Source: Sandaracinus amylolyticus (GTDB lineage: Bacteria > Myxococcota_A > Polyangia > Polyangiales > Sandaracinaceae). Taken from it: a DNA stretch of 64,000 nucleotides. Made by a program: the position numbers and the translations under genes. The notes below the pieces were generated by a model. It was not told where the DNA came from, ran no database searches, and saw nothing but the letters and a program-made list of their open reading frames with translations. The DNA lies in assembly GCF_021631985.1 (NCBI RefSeq), contig NZ_CP070225.1, positions 1,674,001-1,738,000 on the forward strand. The letters are read 5' to 3'. This document shows positions 42,872-52,244 of the stretch, piece after piece (position 1 is the stretch's first letter; each line of letters starts with the position of its first letter).

Positions 42872-44709
42872 CGCCCAGCGAGCGCGATCCCGCCACGCTG
42901 CGTCGCTACGCGGACGCCGGGCTCGCGCTCCTCGTCGTGCTGATCGTCGGGATGATGATCGTCCCGCTGCCGACGCCACTCCTCGACGTGCTGCTCGCCG
43001 GCAACGTGTCGCTCGCGATCGTGATCCTGCTCGTCGCGATGTACGTGCCCGACGCGCTCGCGTTCACGTCGTTCCCGACGATCCTGCTGGTCACCACGCT
43101 CTTCCGGCTCGCGCTCAACGTGAGCTCGACGCGGCTCATCCTGCTGCAGGCCGACGCGGGCGAGGTGATCCGCGCGTTCGGCGACTTCGTGGTGCAGGGC
43201 AACTACGTCGTCGGCGCGGTCGTCTTCCTGATCCTCACGCTGATCCAGTTCATGGTGATCGCGCGCGGCAGCGAGCGCGTGGCCGAGGTCGGCGCGCGCT
43301 TCGCGCTCGACGCGATGCCAGGCAAGCAGATGGCGATCGACGCCGATCTGCGCAGCGGCGCGCTCGGTCACGACGAAGCGCGTCGCCGCCGTCGCCTGCT
43401 CCAGCGCGAGAGCCAGTTCTACGGCGCGATGGACGGCGCCATGAAGTTCGTGAAGGGCGACGCGATCGCGGGCATCGTCATCACCGGCGTGAACATCGTG
43501 TTCGGCGTCGTGATCGGCGTCGCGATGCACGACATGGGCGCGGTGGAGAGCCTGCAGCGCTACGGCCTGCTGACGATCGGCGACGGCCTGGTCTCGGAGA
43601 TCCCGTCGCTGCTCATCTCGACCGCCGCGGGCCTCGTGGTCACCCGGGTCGCGTCGGAGGACGAGCAGAGCTCGCTCGGCGGTGACGTGGGGCGGCAGAT
43701 CTTCGGCAACCCACGCGCGCTCGCGATCGCGTCGGGGTTCCTCGTCCTGCTCGCGATCGTGCCCGGGCTCCCGCCCGCGCCGTTCCTGGTGCTCGCGGCG
43801 GTGTTCGGCGGCGTCGCGTGGCGGCTCTCGCGCCGCGCGCCTCGAGTCGTCGATGCGCGCGGCGCGGAGCGCTCGCCCCGTCTCGTCCCGATCGCGATCG
43901 AGCTCGGCCCCGCGCTCGCCGCGCAGCAGCTCGACGTGTTCCTCGAGCATCACGTCCCGGCGCTGCGTGACCGCCTGTTCGCATCGCTCGGCGTCGTGCT
44001 GCCCGAGGTGCACGCCCGCGCGAGCGCCACGCTGCCTCCGCGGGGCTACACCATCCACCTGCACGAGATCCCGGTCGCGCGCGGCGAGCTCGAGGGCGAC
44101 GATCTCGCGGTGCACCTCGAGCTCGCGGTGCGCCGTCGCGCCGCCGATCTCGTGGGCCTCCAGGAGGTGCAGTCGATGCTCGACCAGCTCGAGCGCACGC
44201 ACCCCGCGCTGGTCCGCCACGTCGTGCCCAAGCCGATCGCGCTGCCGCTCCTCGCCGACGTGCTGCGCCGCCTGGTCTCCGAGGGCGTCTCGATCCGCCC
44301 GCTCCGCGAGATCCTCGAGGCCCTCGCGGTCGCGAGCACGAGCGATGCGGCCGTGCTCGCGGACTCGCTTCGCGTCGCGCTGCGCCGACACCTCACGCAC
44401 GGGCACGCCGCCGAGGGCGTGCTCGAGGTGCTCGTGCTCGACCCCGAGATCGAGGAGACCTTGCGCGATGGCCTGCAGCGCAGCGGCGCGCTCGCGCTGC
44501 CGCCCTCGATCGCGCGCGATGTCGTCGCCGTCGTGCGACGTGCGGTCTCGTCGCGCGAGGGTCGCGTCCCACCGCTGCTCACGCAGCCCGACGTGCGCCG
44601 TCCGCTGCGCCGCCTGCTCGAGGTCGAGCTCCCCGACGTCGCCGTCCTCGCGTACACGGAGCTCGACCCCGCCGTCACCGTGAAGACCGTCGGGCGGGTC
44701 GCGTTGTGA
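42868..44709 (+). CDS. sctV: Type III secretion export gate SctV (FlhA/YscV family)
   Basis: Protein of 613 aa (SctV about 690, so slightly short). About seven to eight N-terminal membrane helices. The FHIPEP-type signature region reads LFRLALNVSSTRLIL. The cytoplasmic loop carries MPGKQMAIDADLR and DGAMKFVKGDAIAG, the latter closer to SctV than to FlhA. The soluble C-terminal domain has four-subdomain character (about 350-600). Other type III genes (SctJ, SctN, SctRST) are absent in this window. The start overlaps the recR stop (GTGA). A functional apparatus would have to be encoded elsewhere. Confidence 0.9.
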   Translation: MTPSERDPATLRRYADAGLALLVVLIVGMMIVPLPTPLLDVLLAGNVSLAIVILLVAMYVPDALAFTSFPTILLVTTLFRLALNVSSTRLILLQADAGEVIRAFGDFVVQGNYVVGAVVFLILTLIQFMVIARGSERVAEVGARFALDAMPGKQMAIDADLRSGALGHDEARRRRRLLQRESQFYGAMDGAMKFVKGDAIAGIVITGVNIVFGVVIGVAMHDMGAVESLQRYGLLTIGDGLVSEIPSLLISTAAGLVVTRVASEDEQSSLGGDVGRQIFGNPRALAIASGFLVLLAIVPGLPPAPFLVLAAVFGGVAWRLSRRAPRVVDARGAERSPRLVPIAIELGPALAAQQLDVFLEHHVPALRDRLFASLGVVLPEVHARASATLPPRGYTIHLHEIPVARGELEGDDLAVHLELAVRRRAADLVGLQEVQSMLDQLERTHPALVRHVVPKPIALPLLADVLRRLVSEGVSIRPLREILEALAVASTSDAAVLADSLRVALRRHLTHGHAAEGVLEVLVLDPEIEETLRDGLQRSGALALPPSIARDVVAVVRRAVSSREGRVPPLLTQPDVRRPLRRLLEVELPDVAVLAYTELDPAVTVKTVGRVAL

Positions 44710-44872
44710 ACGCCGGGTCACGTCGAGCGCACCGCGGTTGTCGATCGCGGTCGAGTCGAGCGGGATCCCCATCGAAAACGCGAGGCAACGCAGCTAGCAT
44801 CGCGTGGCACCAGAGTTGCTCGACCGCGACGCCAGTGCCGCTGGCCCGCCTCCACCGGGGGTTCGACTCGCG

Positions 44873-45760
44873 ATGACCAACCGCATCCTTTGTGCTCTTT
44901 CCGTCCTCGGCGTCGCCGCCGTGCTCCTCGCGCCTTCGATGCGCGCCGAGGCTCAGTGCCGGCCCGACGACATTTTCTGCGCGGAGCTCCGCATCGGCCC
45001 CGCGCAGCCGCCTCCTCCGCCGCCGCCGGTGATCGTGCAGCCGCCGCCTCCGCCGGTGGTCGTGCAGCCGCCGCCTCCGCCGGTGGTCGTTCAGCCGCCG
45101 CAGCCGCCGGTGGTGATCGTGCAGCCGGCCCAGCCGCCCCCGCCTCCGCGCGTGGTCGTGGTGCGCCCGGTGCAGCCGCCGCCCCCGCACGTGGTGCAGG
45201 TGCAGGTCGAGCGCCGTCGCGTGGTGCGCTACGAGCTCGTGCCCGAGTTCGACGTCGGCGTGCACATCGCGCTCGCCGGTCTGATGACCGAGAACGTCGG
45301 GATGGGCGGCTTCCAGGGCGCGTTCCGTTTGCGCCCGATCCGTCACCTCGCGATCGACATCGGGTCGGGCATCTTCGGCGGCGAGAGCCTCAACTACGGC
45401 GCCGACAGCGGCGGTCGCTGGGAGGTTCCCTTCACCGTCGACATGCTCTTCTTCTTCAACCCGCAGCACCGCTTCCAGGTCTACGCGCTCGTCGGTGCGG
45501 GCGTGTCGATCGCGGGTCAGGAGACGCGTCTCGGCGAGCGTCAGCTCGAGTACGTGGGCGGTGAGGCCGGTCTCGGCTTCGAGTGGCGCATCGGCCGCCA
45601 CTTCGCGCTCAACCTCGATGCGCGCGGCTTCCTCCGCCAGCACGTGGGCGACGACGGCTACGAGTTCGTGCGCCGTGGCGAGGACGGCGAGCTCGAGGGC
45701 ACGAACCTCTCGGGCGGCTTCTACGGCACCGTCGGCATGACCTTCTACTTCGGCGGGTGA
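44873..45760 (+). CDS. Outer-membrane beta-barrel protein with Pro-rich N-terminal linker
   Basis: Protein of 295 aa. Signal peptide to about 26 (SMRAEA). A linker of PPPVVVQPP-type repeats spans about 40-115. The rest alternates amphipathic strands ending in aromatic residues and terminates with GTVGMTFYFGG, a typical barrel C-terminus. Its length suggests an eight-strand barrel. The linker might span the periplasm or contact peptidoglycan. ATG 44873 is chosen since the signal peptide begins there. No operon partner upstream. Confidence 0.78.
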   Translation: MTNRILCALSVLGVAAVLLAPSMRAEAQCRPDDIFCAELRIGPAQPPPPPPPVIVQPPPPPVVVQPPPPPVVVQPPQPPVVIVQPAQPPPPPRVVVVRPVQPPPPHVVQVQVERRRVVRYELVPEFDVGVHIALAGLMTENVGMGGFQGAFRLRPIRHLAIDIGSGIFGGESLNYGADSGGRWEVPFTVDMLFFFNPQHRFQVYALVGAGVSIAGQETRLGERQLEYVGGEAGLGFEWRIGRHFALNLDARGFLRQHVGDDGYEFVRRGEDGELEGTNLSGGFYGTVGMTFYFGG

Positions 45761-45796
45761 AGCCGCGCCGCGGGTCGAGAGCCCCTCGAACGTCGA

Positions 45797-45828
45797 ACGC
45801 CCCGATCTCCTCGCGGAGGTCGGGGCGT
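45797..45828. terminator. Bidirectional terminator hairpin
   Basis: Arms 45797-45810 and 45815-45828 pair with one G-T-type mismatch around a TCGC loop. It lies between the stops of two convergent genes (45760 and 45837), so it can serve both. The GC-rich stem is strong; the flanking T-run is weak. Confidence 0.75.
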
Positions 45829-45836
45829 CGTGCGTT

Positions 45837-47252
45837 TCACTTCCGGTTCAGCAGCCGGCTGATGAGGCCCTTGGGCTGCGTTCCCGGCGGCGGGGGAGGC
45901 GGCTGCGACGAGGGCAGCGGCGGCGGGATCTGAGAGCGCGGGATGCGGCCCTCGCCGTCGTCGCTCGAGCCCACGCTCGACTCGCCCTCGCCGAGCTCGA
46001 GGTCGTCGAGCACCAGCACGTCCTCGTCGATCATCAGCTCGAACTCGCCCGAGGGAGGCATGTCCGAGGGCTCGACCGCATTCGAGAGCGAGTCGCCCAC
46101 GATCGAGTCGAGCTGCGCGTCGAGCACGTCGCCCGGCGGGCGCGGCGGCAGCGAGCTGCGCGGCGCGAGCGGGTCGCCGAAGAGCGCGGTCGCGTCGCCG
46201 TCGTCGTCGAGCGGACGGCTGCCGTCGGCGCCGTGCCCTCCCGCCGCGAGCGCCTCCTGGAGATCCGCGCCGAGCAGGTCCGCGAGGTCCTGGTGCGCCG
46301 CGGGCTCGGCCTCGGGGCGGGGATCGTCGAAGAGATCCGCGAGCGGGCCCGGAGCGACGCTGGCCGGAGCCGCGTCGTCGAAGAGGTTCGCGAGCGGTCG
46401 ATCGTCGCGGGTGGCCGGCGGCGGGAGCACGACCTCGCCGGTCGGCTCCTCGCCGATGACCTCGTCGCTCGTGAGCAGCGCGTTCTCGAGGCTGTTGGGG
46501 TCGCGGACGTCGGTCGTGTCCTCGAACGCCTCGACCGCAGGTGCGCCCGGCGGCGTGGTGTCGGGGACCGGCGCCTCGGAGGGCGGGCGCGGCGGGCGCA
46601 CCGACGGGGCACGCGCCGGAGCCGGCGGGATGTCGCGAGCCTGCGCCGCGGCGGCGCGGATCGCGGCCACGCGCGCGGCGATCGCGGGCGACGCGTCGGT
46701 GGGCTCTTCCTCGACCGGCGGCTCGATCGGCCGGCGCGCCGCGGGCGGATCCTCCACGTCGAGCTCGAGCACCGGCGGCAGCGCTGCGCCGCGGAGGATC
46801 TCGTCGGGCAGCTCCACGAGCCCCGACCCGTCCTCGGGGGGCGGCTCGATCGGCGCGGGGCGCTCCCACGTCGCGGGCTTCGCGACCATCCCCGGCGGCG
46901 GCACCGTCTCGACGCGCGGCGCCGCAGGGATGCTCGCAGGGCGCGGGAAGCTCGACGGCGCTCGGGCCGGCGCCGGCGGGCGCGGCGGAGGCTTCGCGGT
47001 GAGGGGCCGTGCCGGCGGAGGCGGCGTGGGCGGCCGGGCGCGCGGCGGCTCGGCGACCGGCGCCGTGGCCTCGGCCGGCGCGGGCTCGGATCGCGACCGC
47101 TCGGAGAGGCCGTCGAGCACGGCGTCGATGGCGTCCAGCGCGCTCGGCGCGCCGTCGCGCGCGCGCTGGATCACGGCACCGAGCAGCTCGTCGCTCTTGC
47201 CGAACGACGCCAGCTCGCGGTCGACGTCGGCGAGCCGCTCCGGGGTACCCAT
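45837..47252 (-). CDS. Pro-rich, low-complexity hypothetical protein
   Basis: Protein of 471 aa. A short N-terminal helical region (1-50), then Pro/Ala-rich disordered sequence to about 150, then acidic segments with repeated LFDD-type motifs (LANLFDD, LADLFDD, LADLLGAD) that look like short linear docking motifs, and a C-terminal PPPPPGTQPKGLISRLLNRK tail. No globular domain is visible. Probably a scaffold or adaptor; function unknown. ATG 47252 is the only sensible start. Codon use is typical of the window. Confidence 0.65.
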   Translation of the reverse strand: MGTPERLADVDRELASFGKSDELLGAVIQRARDGAPSALDAIDAVLDGLSERSRSEPAPAEATAPVAEPPRARPPTPPPPARPLTAKPPPRPPAPARAPSSFPRPASIPAAPRVETVPPPGMVAKPATWERPAPIEPPPEDGSGLVELPDEILRGAALPPVLELDVEDPPAARRPIEPPVEEEPTDASPAIAARVAAIRAAAAQARDIPPAPARAPSVRPPRPPSEAPVPDTTPPGAPAVEAFEDTTDVRDPNSLENALLTSDEVIGEEPTGEVVLPPPATRDDRPLANLFDDAAPASVAPGPLADLFDDPRPEAEPAAHQDLADLLGADLQEALAAGGHGADGSRPLDDDGDATALFGDPLAPRSSLPPRPPGDVLDAQLDSIVGDSLSNAVEPSDMPPSGEFELMIDEDVLVLDDLELGEGESSVGSSDDGEGRIPRSQIPPPLPSSQPPPPPPGTQPKGLISRLLNRK

Positions 47253-47276
47253 GCGGGCGTCGATGTTGCCTCGGAA

Positions 47277-47942
47277 CTAGGGGCGCCGTAAAGGCCGACG
47301 TCGTGCCGGCGGGGGCGGCTCGAGCTCCGGCTCGAGGTAGCGGCGCACCAGCGTCTTGAGCTCCTCGCGCATCGCGCCGCGCAGCGAGGGCGCGCTGCGC
47401 GAGGACACGAACATCGTCGACGCGAAGGTCTGCACGATCACGGTCGCGAGCAGGCGCGGGCGGCGCTCCGGGAGGTGCGGCGCGCGCGTCTCGAGGAGCT
47501 GCGCGAGGCGCTCGATCATCGCGCGGGTGAGCGCGTCGTCGCGCTCCTGGTAGACCGGGTAGAGCGCGAAGTTCACCACGACCGCGCGGAACGCGGGATC
47601 GCTCCCGTGCAGCGCCGCGAACGCGTCGACCGCGCCGTCGATCAGGGTGGGCCACGGCACGTCGTCGGGCACCGTCGCGAAGAGCGCGTCGAACGCCTCG
47701 CGCGAGCGCTCGAGCGTGCGCTCCGCGACCGCGTCGAAGAGCGCGGTCTTGTTCGGGAAGAACTGATAGACCGAGCCGATCGACGTCTCGGCGCGCTCCG
47801 CGATCCCCTCGACCGTCGTCGCCTCGAAGCCCGCCTCCGCGAAGAGCGTCGCGGCGGCGTCGAGGATCGCGTCGTAGCGACGCCGGCTGCGCGCCTGCAC
47901 CGGCACGCGCCGCTCTTTCTCGCTGTCGCCGGGTCTCGCCAC
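47277..47942 (-). CDS. TetR-family repressor divergent to the P450
   Basis: Protein of 221 aa from the GTG at 47942. The HTH is in residues around 35-60 (EATTVEGIAERAETSIGSVYQFF), with the N-terminal helix YDAILDAAATLFAEAGF. The C-terminal part is the ligand-binding domain. The start is uncertain: an upstream GTG at 47975 lies inside an operator half, and one at 47906 has GAGAAAGAG before it. It is transcribed away from the P450 gene with two 22-bp operators between. Likely an autoregulated repressor of the P450. Confidence 0.85.
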   Translation of the reverse strand: MARPGDSEKERRVPVQARSRRRYDAILDAAATLFAEAGFEATTVEGIAERAETSIGSVYQFFPNKTALFDAVAERTLERSREAFDALFATVPDDVPWPTLIDGAVDAFAALHGSDPAFRAVVVNFALYPVYQERDDALTRAMIERLAQLLETRAPHLPERRPRLLATVIVQTFASTMFVSSRSAPSLRGAMREELKTLVRRYLEPELEPPPPARRRPLRRP

Positions 47943-47956
47943 GGGGAGGTTGCGCG

Positions 47957-47978
47957 AATGTGAGGCACCTCTCACGTT
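47957..47978. promoter_or_regulatory. 22-bp operator A (imperfect)
   Basis: Related to operator B: the left half keeps A-A-x-G-T-G-A-G-G and the right half keeps C-T-C-A-C-G-T-T, with a mismatched centre. It overlaps the most upstream possible TetR start. Centre-to-centre distance to B is 28 bp. Confidence 0.65.
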
Positions 47979-47984
47979 TCGTCG

Positions 47985-48006
47985 AACGTGAGGCGAGCCT
48001 CACGTT
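47985..48006. promoter_or_regulatory. 22-bp operator B (perfect palindrome)
   Basis: AACGTGAGGC and GCCTCACGTT flank a GA centre; the 10-bp arms are exact. It lies 28 bases before the P450 start and adjacent to operator A. Such palindromes between a TetR gene and its target are typical repressor sites. Confidence 0.75.
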
Positions 48007-48034
48007 CTGCTCCGACGCCCAGGGGAGGTGCGAG

Positions 48035-49429
48035 ATGGACGCGAGGCCCTACGAGTCGATGCCGACACTGCCCGGGGCGCTGCCGCTGCTCGGGCACTGG
48101 CCCGAGATCATCCACGACGTCTTCGGGTTCCTCGAGCGCGCCGCAGAGCGCGCCGACGTGGTGGGCGTGCGCTTCGTCCACCAGCGCGCGGTCATCACCC
48201 ACGACCCCGCGATGATCCAGCACGTGCTCCAGCAGAGCCCGCGCCTCTACACCAAGAGCCGCAACTACGCGGGCATGAAGAAGGTCGTGGGCGAGGGACT
48301 GCTCACGAGCGAGGGCGAGTTCTGGAAGCGGCAGCGCAAGCTCGCGCAGCCCGCGTTCCATCACGCGAAGCTGCGCGGGATCACGCGCACGATGGTCAGC
48401 GCGACCGAGGACATGCTCGCGCGCTGGCGCACCTGGGAGGACGGGCAGCCCTTCGACCTCCACGAGGAGATGATGCGCGTCACGCTGCGCATCGCGGGGC
48501 TCTCGCTCTTCGGCGCGGATCTCGACGGAGACGCGCGCGAGATCGGCTCGGCGCTCGGCGTGATCCTCCCGTGGGTCAACGGGATCATCCAGGACCCGTT
48601 CCGTCCGCCGCTCTGGGTCCCGACCCGCGAGAACCGCGCGCTGCGCGAGGCGCTCGCGACGCTCGATCGGCTCGTGTACCGCATCGTCGAGGAGCGCCGC
48701 CGCAACGACCCCGAGCACACGCGCGACGATCTGCTCTCGATGTTGATGGGCGCGGTCGACGAGGGCGGCGGGCGCATGACCGATCGGCAGCTGCGCGACG
48801 AGATCCTCACCGCGGTGCTCGCGGGGCACGAGACGACGGCGAACGCGCTCGCGTGGACCGGCATGTTGCTCGCGCGGCATCCCGACGTGGGTGCGCGCGT
48901 CGAGCGCGAGGCGAGCGCCGTGCTCGGGGATCGATCGCCGAGCGTCGACGATCTGACGAAGCTCGAGCTCTGCGATCGTGTGGTGAGCGAGTCGTTGCGC
49001 CTGTACCCGCCGGCGTGGGAGTTCGAGCGCGAGGCGATCGCCGACGACGTCGCGGCGGGGTGGCGCATCCCGAAGGGCACGGTCGTGATGATCGCGCCGT
49101 GGACGCTGCATCGCTCTCCGCGCTTCTGGGACGACCCCGCGCGCTTCGATCCCGATCGCTTCCTGCCCGAGCGCTCGGTCGGACGGCCGCGCTACGTGTA
49201 CCTGCCCTTCGGCGACGGACCGCGCGTGTGCATCGGCAAGGCGTTCGCGATGATGGAGGCGAAGCTCTTGCTCGCGATGATGGCGCGCGAGGTGCGCTTC
49301 GAGCTCGAGCCCGGCGCGCACGTGCGCCCCGAGCCGAGCGTGACGCTCCGTGCGCGGGGCGGCGTGCCGATGCGGTTCCGGCGCGTCGCCTCCGCCGCGC
49401 GCTTCCTCGATCAGACCACGAGCGCGTAG
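48035..49429 (+). CDS. Cytochrome P450
   Basis: Protein of 464 aa. I-helix AGHETT (263-268), K-helix ExxR (ESLR), and the haem loop FGDGPRVCIG with C399 as the axial ligand. It has no membrane anchor, so it is a soluble bacterial P450; the sequence resembles fatty-acid or terpene hydroxylases, but the substrate is not fixed. GGGGAGG lies 7 bases before ATG 48035. Transcribed away from the TetR gene across twin operators. Its last 19 bases overlap the convergent alaS stop. Redox partners are not in this window. Confidence 0.95.
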   Translation: MDARPYESMPTLPGALPLLGHWPEIIHDVFGFLERAAERADVVGVRFVHQRAVITHDPAMIQHVLQQSPRLYTKSRNYAGMKKVVGEGLLTSEGEFWKRQRKLAQPAFHHAKLRGITRTMVSATEDMLARWRTWEDGQPFDLHEEMMRVTLRIAGLSLFGADLDGDAREIGSALGVILPWVNGIIQDPFRPPLWVPTRENRALREALATLDRLVYRIVEERRRNDPEHTRDDLLSMLMGAVDEGGGRMTDRQLRDEILTAVLAGHETTANALAWTGMLLARHPDVGARVEREASAVLGDRSPSVDDLTKLELCDRVVSESLRLYPPAWEFEREAIADDVAAGWRIPKGTVVMIAPWTLHRSPRFWDDPARFDPDRFLPERSVGRPRYVYLPFGDGPRVCIGKAFAMMEAKLLLAMMAREVRFELEPGAHVRPEPSVTLRARGGVPMRFRRVASAARFLDQTTSA

Positions 49430-52065
49430 ACGCGCTGCACCGCGTCCCCGAGCTTGCTCGGGTCGGTGCCGCCCGCCTGCGCGAAGTCGGGACGGCCGCC
49501 GCCGCCTCCGCCGACCACCGCGGCGGCGTCCTTCACGATGTCGCCCGCCTTGAAGCGGCTCGTGACGTCCTTGCTGACGCTGCACGCGAGGATCGCCTTG
49601 CCGTCCTTGGTCGCCGAGCCGAGCAGCACCACCGCGGGCGCGAGCTTGTCGCGCAGCTGATCCGCGAGCTCGCGCAGCGCCTTCGCATCGCCGAGATCGA
49701 CGGTCGCGCCGAGCACCTTCACGCCCGCCTGCTCGCGCGCCTGCGCGGTCAGATCGCCGCCGCCCGCGCCGCCGCTCACCAGCTTGTGCTGCAGGCGCTC
49801 GATCTCGCGCTGCAGCTCCTTCTGGGTCGCGAGGAGCTTCTCGACCTTCTCCTTCGCCTGCGAGGGCGTGCCCTTGAGCAGCGCCGCGGTCTCGCCGAGA
49901 TCGCGCTCGAGGCCGCGCGCCCACGTGAGCGCGCCGCGTCCCGTGACCGCCTCGATGCGGCGCACGCCCGCGGCGACGCCGCCCTCGCTGACGATCTTGA
50001 AGAGCCCGATGTCGCCGGTGCGCGACGCGTGGGTGCCGCCGCAGAGCTCGATCGAGTCGCTCGTCATGCGCAGCATGCGCACGACCTCGCCGTACTTCTC
50101 CTCGAAGATGCCGATGGCGCCCTTCGCCTTCGCCTCGGCCATCGGGAGCACCTCGGTCTCGATCGGCGCGTTGAGCAGCACCTTCTCGTTCACGAGGTCC
50201 TCGATGCGCTGCACCTCGTCGAGCGTGAGCGGGCGCGAGCCCGAGTAGTCGAAGCGCAGGCGATCGGGCGACACCAGCGAGCCCTTCTGGAGCGCCGCCG
50301 GGCCGAGCACGGTGCGCAGCGCGTAGTGCAGCAGGTGCGTCGCGCTGTGGTTGCGGCGCGTCGCGCTGCGGCGGGTGTGATCGACCTCGAGCTCGACCTT
50401 CGCGCCCACCTCGAGCGTGCCCTTGGTGAGCTTGCCCTGGTGCACGAAGAGGCCCTCGACCGGCTTCTGGGTGTCGCGCACCTCGAACGTCGCGTCGCCC
50501 GCGCGGATCACGCCGCGGTCGCCGACCTGGCCGCCGCTCTCGCCGTAGAACGGCGTGCTCTTGGTGACGATCTCGCCCTCGTCGCCCTCGCGCAGCACCT
50601 GCACCTCGGCACCGCCCGCGACGAGCGCGGTGATCGTCGAGGTGTCGCGCTCGCGCTCGTAGCCGGTGAACTGGGTCGCGCCGACGCGCTGCGCGATCGC
50701 GTAGTGCACTGCGGCGACGCCCTCGCCCGAGCGGATCGGGCCGCCACCGCCGCGGCTGCGGTCGCGGGCCTCCTCGCGCTCCGCCTTGTAGCCGTCCTCG
50801 TCGACGGTGAAGCCCTGCTCGCGCCCGATCTGCTGCTGCAGATCGAGCGGGAAGCCGAACGTGTCGTGCAGCCTGAACGCCGCCGCGCCGCCGAGCGTCG
50901 CCTTGCCGTCGGTCTCTTCGTGCAGGAGCTCGAGCCCGCGCTTGAGCGTCTGGCGGAAGCCGCGCTCCTCGTTCTGCGTGACGTCGGCGATCGCGTCGCG
51001 ACGCTCGCGGAGCTCGGGATACTGCTCGCCCATCAGGTCGACGACGCGCAGCGCCACCTCGTGGAGGAAGAGCCGCTCGATGCCGAGCATGTGCCCGAAG
51101 CGGATCGCGCGGCGCATGATCGAGCGCAGCACGCTCTCGCGGCCCGCCTTGTCGGGGAAGACGCCCTCCGCGATGCAGAACGCGGTCGCCCGCGCGTGAT
51201 CCGCGATCACACGCATCGCGACGTCGTCGCGCGACATCGTGCCGCCGTAGGGCTTGCCGCTGATCTGCGACGCGAGCTCGACCAGCGGGCGCAGCAGGTC
51301 GGTGTCGTAGTTCGACACGACGCCCTGCACCGCCGCGGTGATGCGCTCGAGGCCCATGCCGGTGTCGACGCTCTGCGCGGGGAGCGGCGTGAGCGTGCCG
51401 TCCTCGAAGCGCTCGAACTGCATGAACACGTTGTTCCAGATCTCGACCCAGCCCGCGCCGTCTTCGCCCGGCTCCTGGCCGAACTTCGCGAGGTCGGGCT
51501 CGCCTGCGCCCATCCAGAAATGGATCTCGGTGCAGGGGCCGCAGGGACCGGTCTCGCCCATCGACCAGAAGTTGTCGGCCTTGCCGAGGCGGATGATCCG
51601 CTCCGGCCCGAAGCCCGTGACCTCCGCCCAGATCTGCGCGGCCTCGTCGTCCGCGGGCAGCCCGGGCTCGCCCTCGAACACCGTGACGACGAGCTTCTCC
51701 TTCGGCAGCGCGCAGGTGCCGACCACGAACTCCCACGCCCACTTGATCGCGTCGCGCTTGAAATAGTCGCCGAACGAGAAGTTCCCGAGCATCTCGAAGA
51801 ACGTGTGGTGGCGCGCGGTCACGCCCACGTTGTCGAGGTCGTTGTGCTTGCCCTTGACGCGCATGCACTTCTGCGACGTCGTCGCGCGCTTGTACGGGCG
51901 CTGATCCTTGCCGGTGAAGACGTCCTTGAACTGCACCATCCCGGCGTTCGCGAAGTACAGCGTCGGGTCGTTCGGCGGGACCAGCGGCCCGCTCGGAAGG
52001 CGGGTGTGGCCGCGCTCCTCGAAGTGACGCAGGAACGCTTCGCGGATCTCTCGAGAGGTCTTCAT
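49411..52065 (-). CDS. alaS: Alanyl-tRNA synthetase
   Basis: Protein of 884 aa, typical length. Class II core: motif 2 region HHTFFEMLGNFSFGDYFK and the motif 3 region GMGLERI. The editing domain holds the zinc residues HSATHLLH and CGGTH. A C-terminal C-Ala region follows with a Gly-rich GGGGGGRPDFAQAGG. Charges tRNA-Ala and clears misacylated Ser/Gly. The ATG at 52065 is the only start that keeps the family N-terminus MKTSREIREAFLRHFEERGH. Its stop overlaps the P450 end by 19 bases. Single gene, convergent with P450. Confidence 0.98.
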   Translation of the reverse strand: MKTSREIREAFLRHFEERGHTRLPSGPLVPPNDPTLYFANAGMVQFKDVFTGKDQRPYKRATTSQKCMRVKGKHNDLDNVGVTARHHTFFEMLGNFSFGDYFKRDAIKWAWEFVVGTCALPKEKLVVTVFEGEPGLPADDEAAQIWAEVTGFGPERIIRLGKADNFWSMGETGPCGPCTEIHFWMGAGEPDLAKFGQEPGEDGAGWVEIWNNVFMQFERFEDGTLTPLPAQSVDTGMGLERITAAVQGVVSNYDTDLLRPLVELASQISGKPYGGTMSRDDVAMRVIADHARATAFCIAEGVFPDKAGRESVLRSIMRRAIRFGHMLGIERLFLHEVALRVVDLMGEQYPELRERRDAIADVTQNEERGFRQTLKRGLELLHEETDGKATLGGAAAFRLHDTFGFPLDLQQQIGREQGFTVDEDGYKAEREEARDRSRGGGGPIRSGEGVAAVHYAIAQRVGATQFTGYERERDTSTITALVAGGAEVQVLREGDEGEIVTKSTPFYGESGGQVGDRGVIRAGDATFEVRDTQKPVEGLFVHQGKLTKGTLEVGAKVELEVDHTRRSATRRNHSATHLLHYALRTVLGPAALQKGSLVSPDRLRFDYSGSRPLTLDEVQRIEDLVNEKVLLNAPIETEVLPMAEAKAKGAIGIFEEKYGEVVRMLRMTSDSIELCGGTHASRTGDIGLFKIVSEGGVAAGVRRIEAVTGRGALTWARGLERDLGETAALLKGTPSQAKEKVEKLLATQKELQREIERLQHKLVSGGAGGGDLTAQAREQAGVKVLGATVDLGDAKALRELADQLRDKLAPAVVLLGSATKDGKAILACSVSKDVTSRFKAGDIVKDAAAVVGGGGGGRPDFAQAGGTDPSKLGDAVQRVYALVV

Positions 52066-52244
52066 CGTCGGCTCTTCGGGTCGGGTCGCAAGTTGTGAAG
52101 CCGGTGAAACTGCCCGGCAACGTGGGTGGTCTCGAGCTTCGGGCTTCCGCGCTCGTGGAGCTGGATGCGGGCGCGCCGCACTCTAAGTGATCGCACCGGC
52201 GCCGGGGGGCGTCGTGGCTCCGTGGTCGGGAGCCGGGGGGCGCG

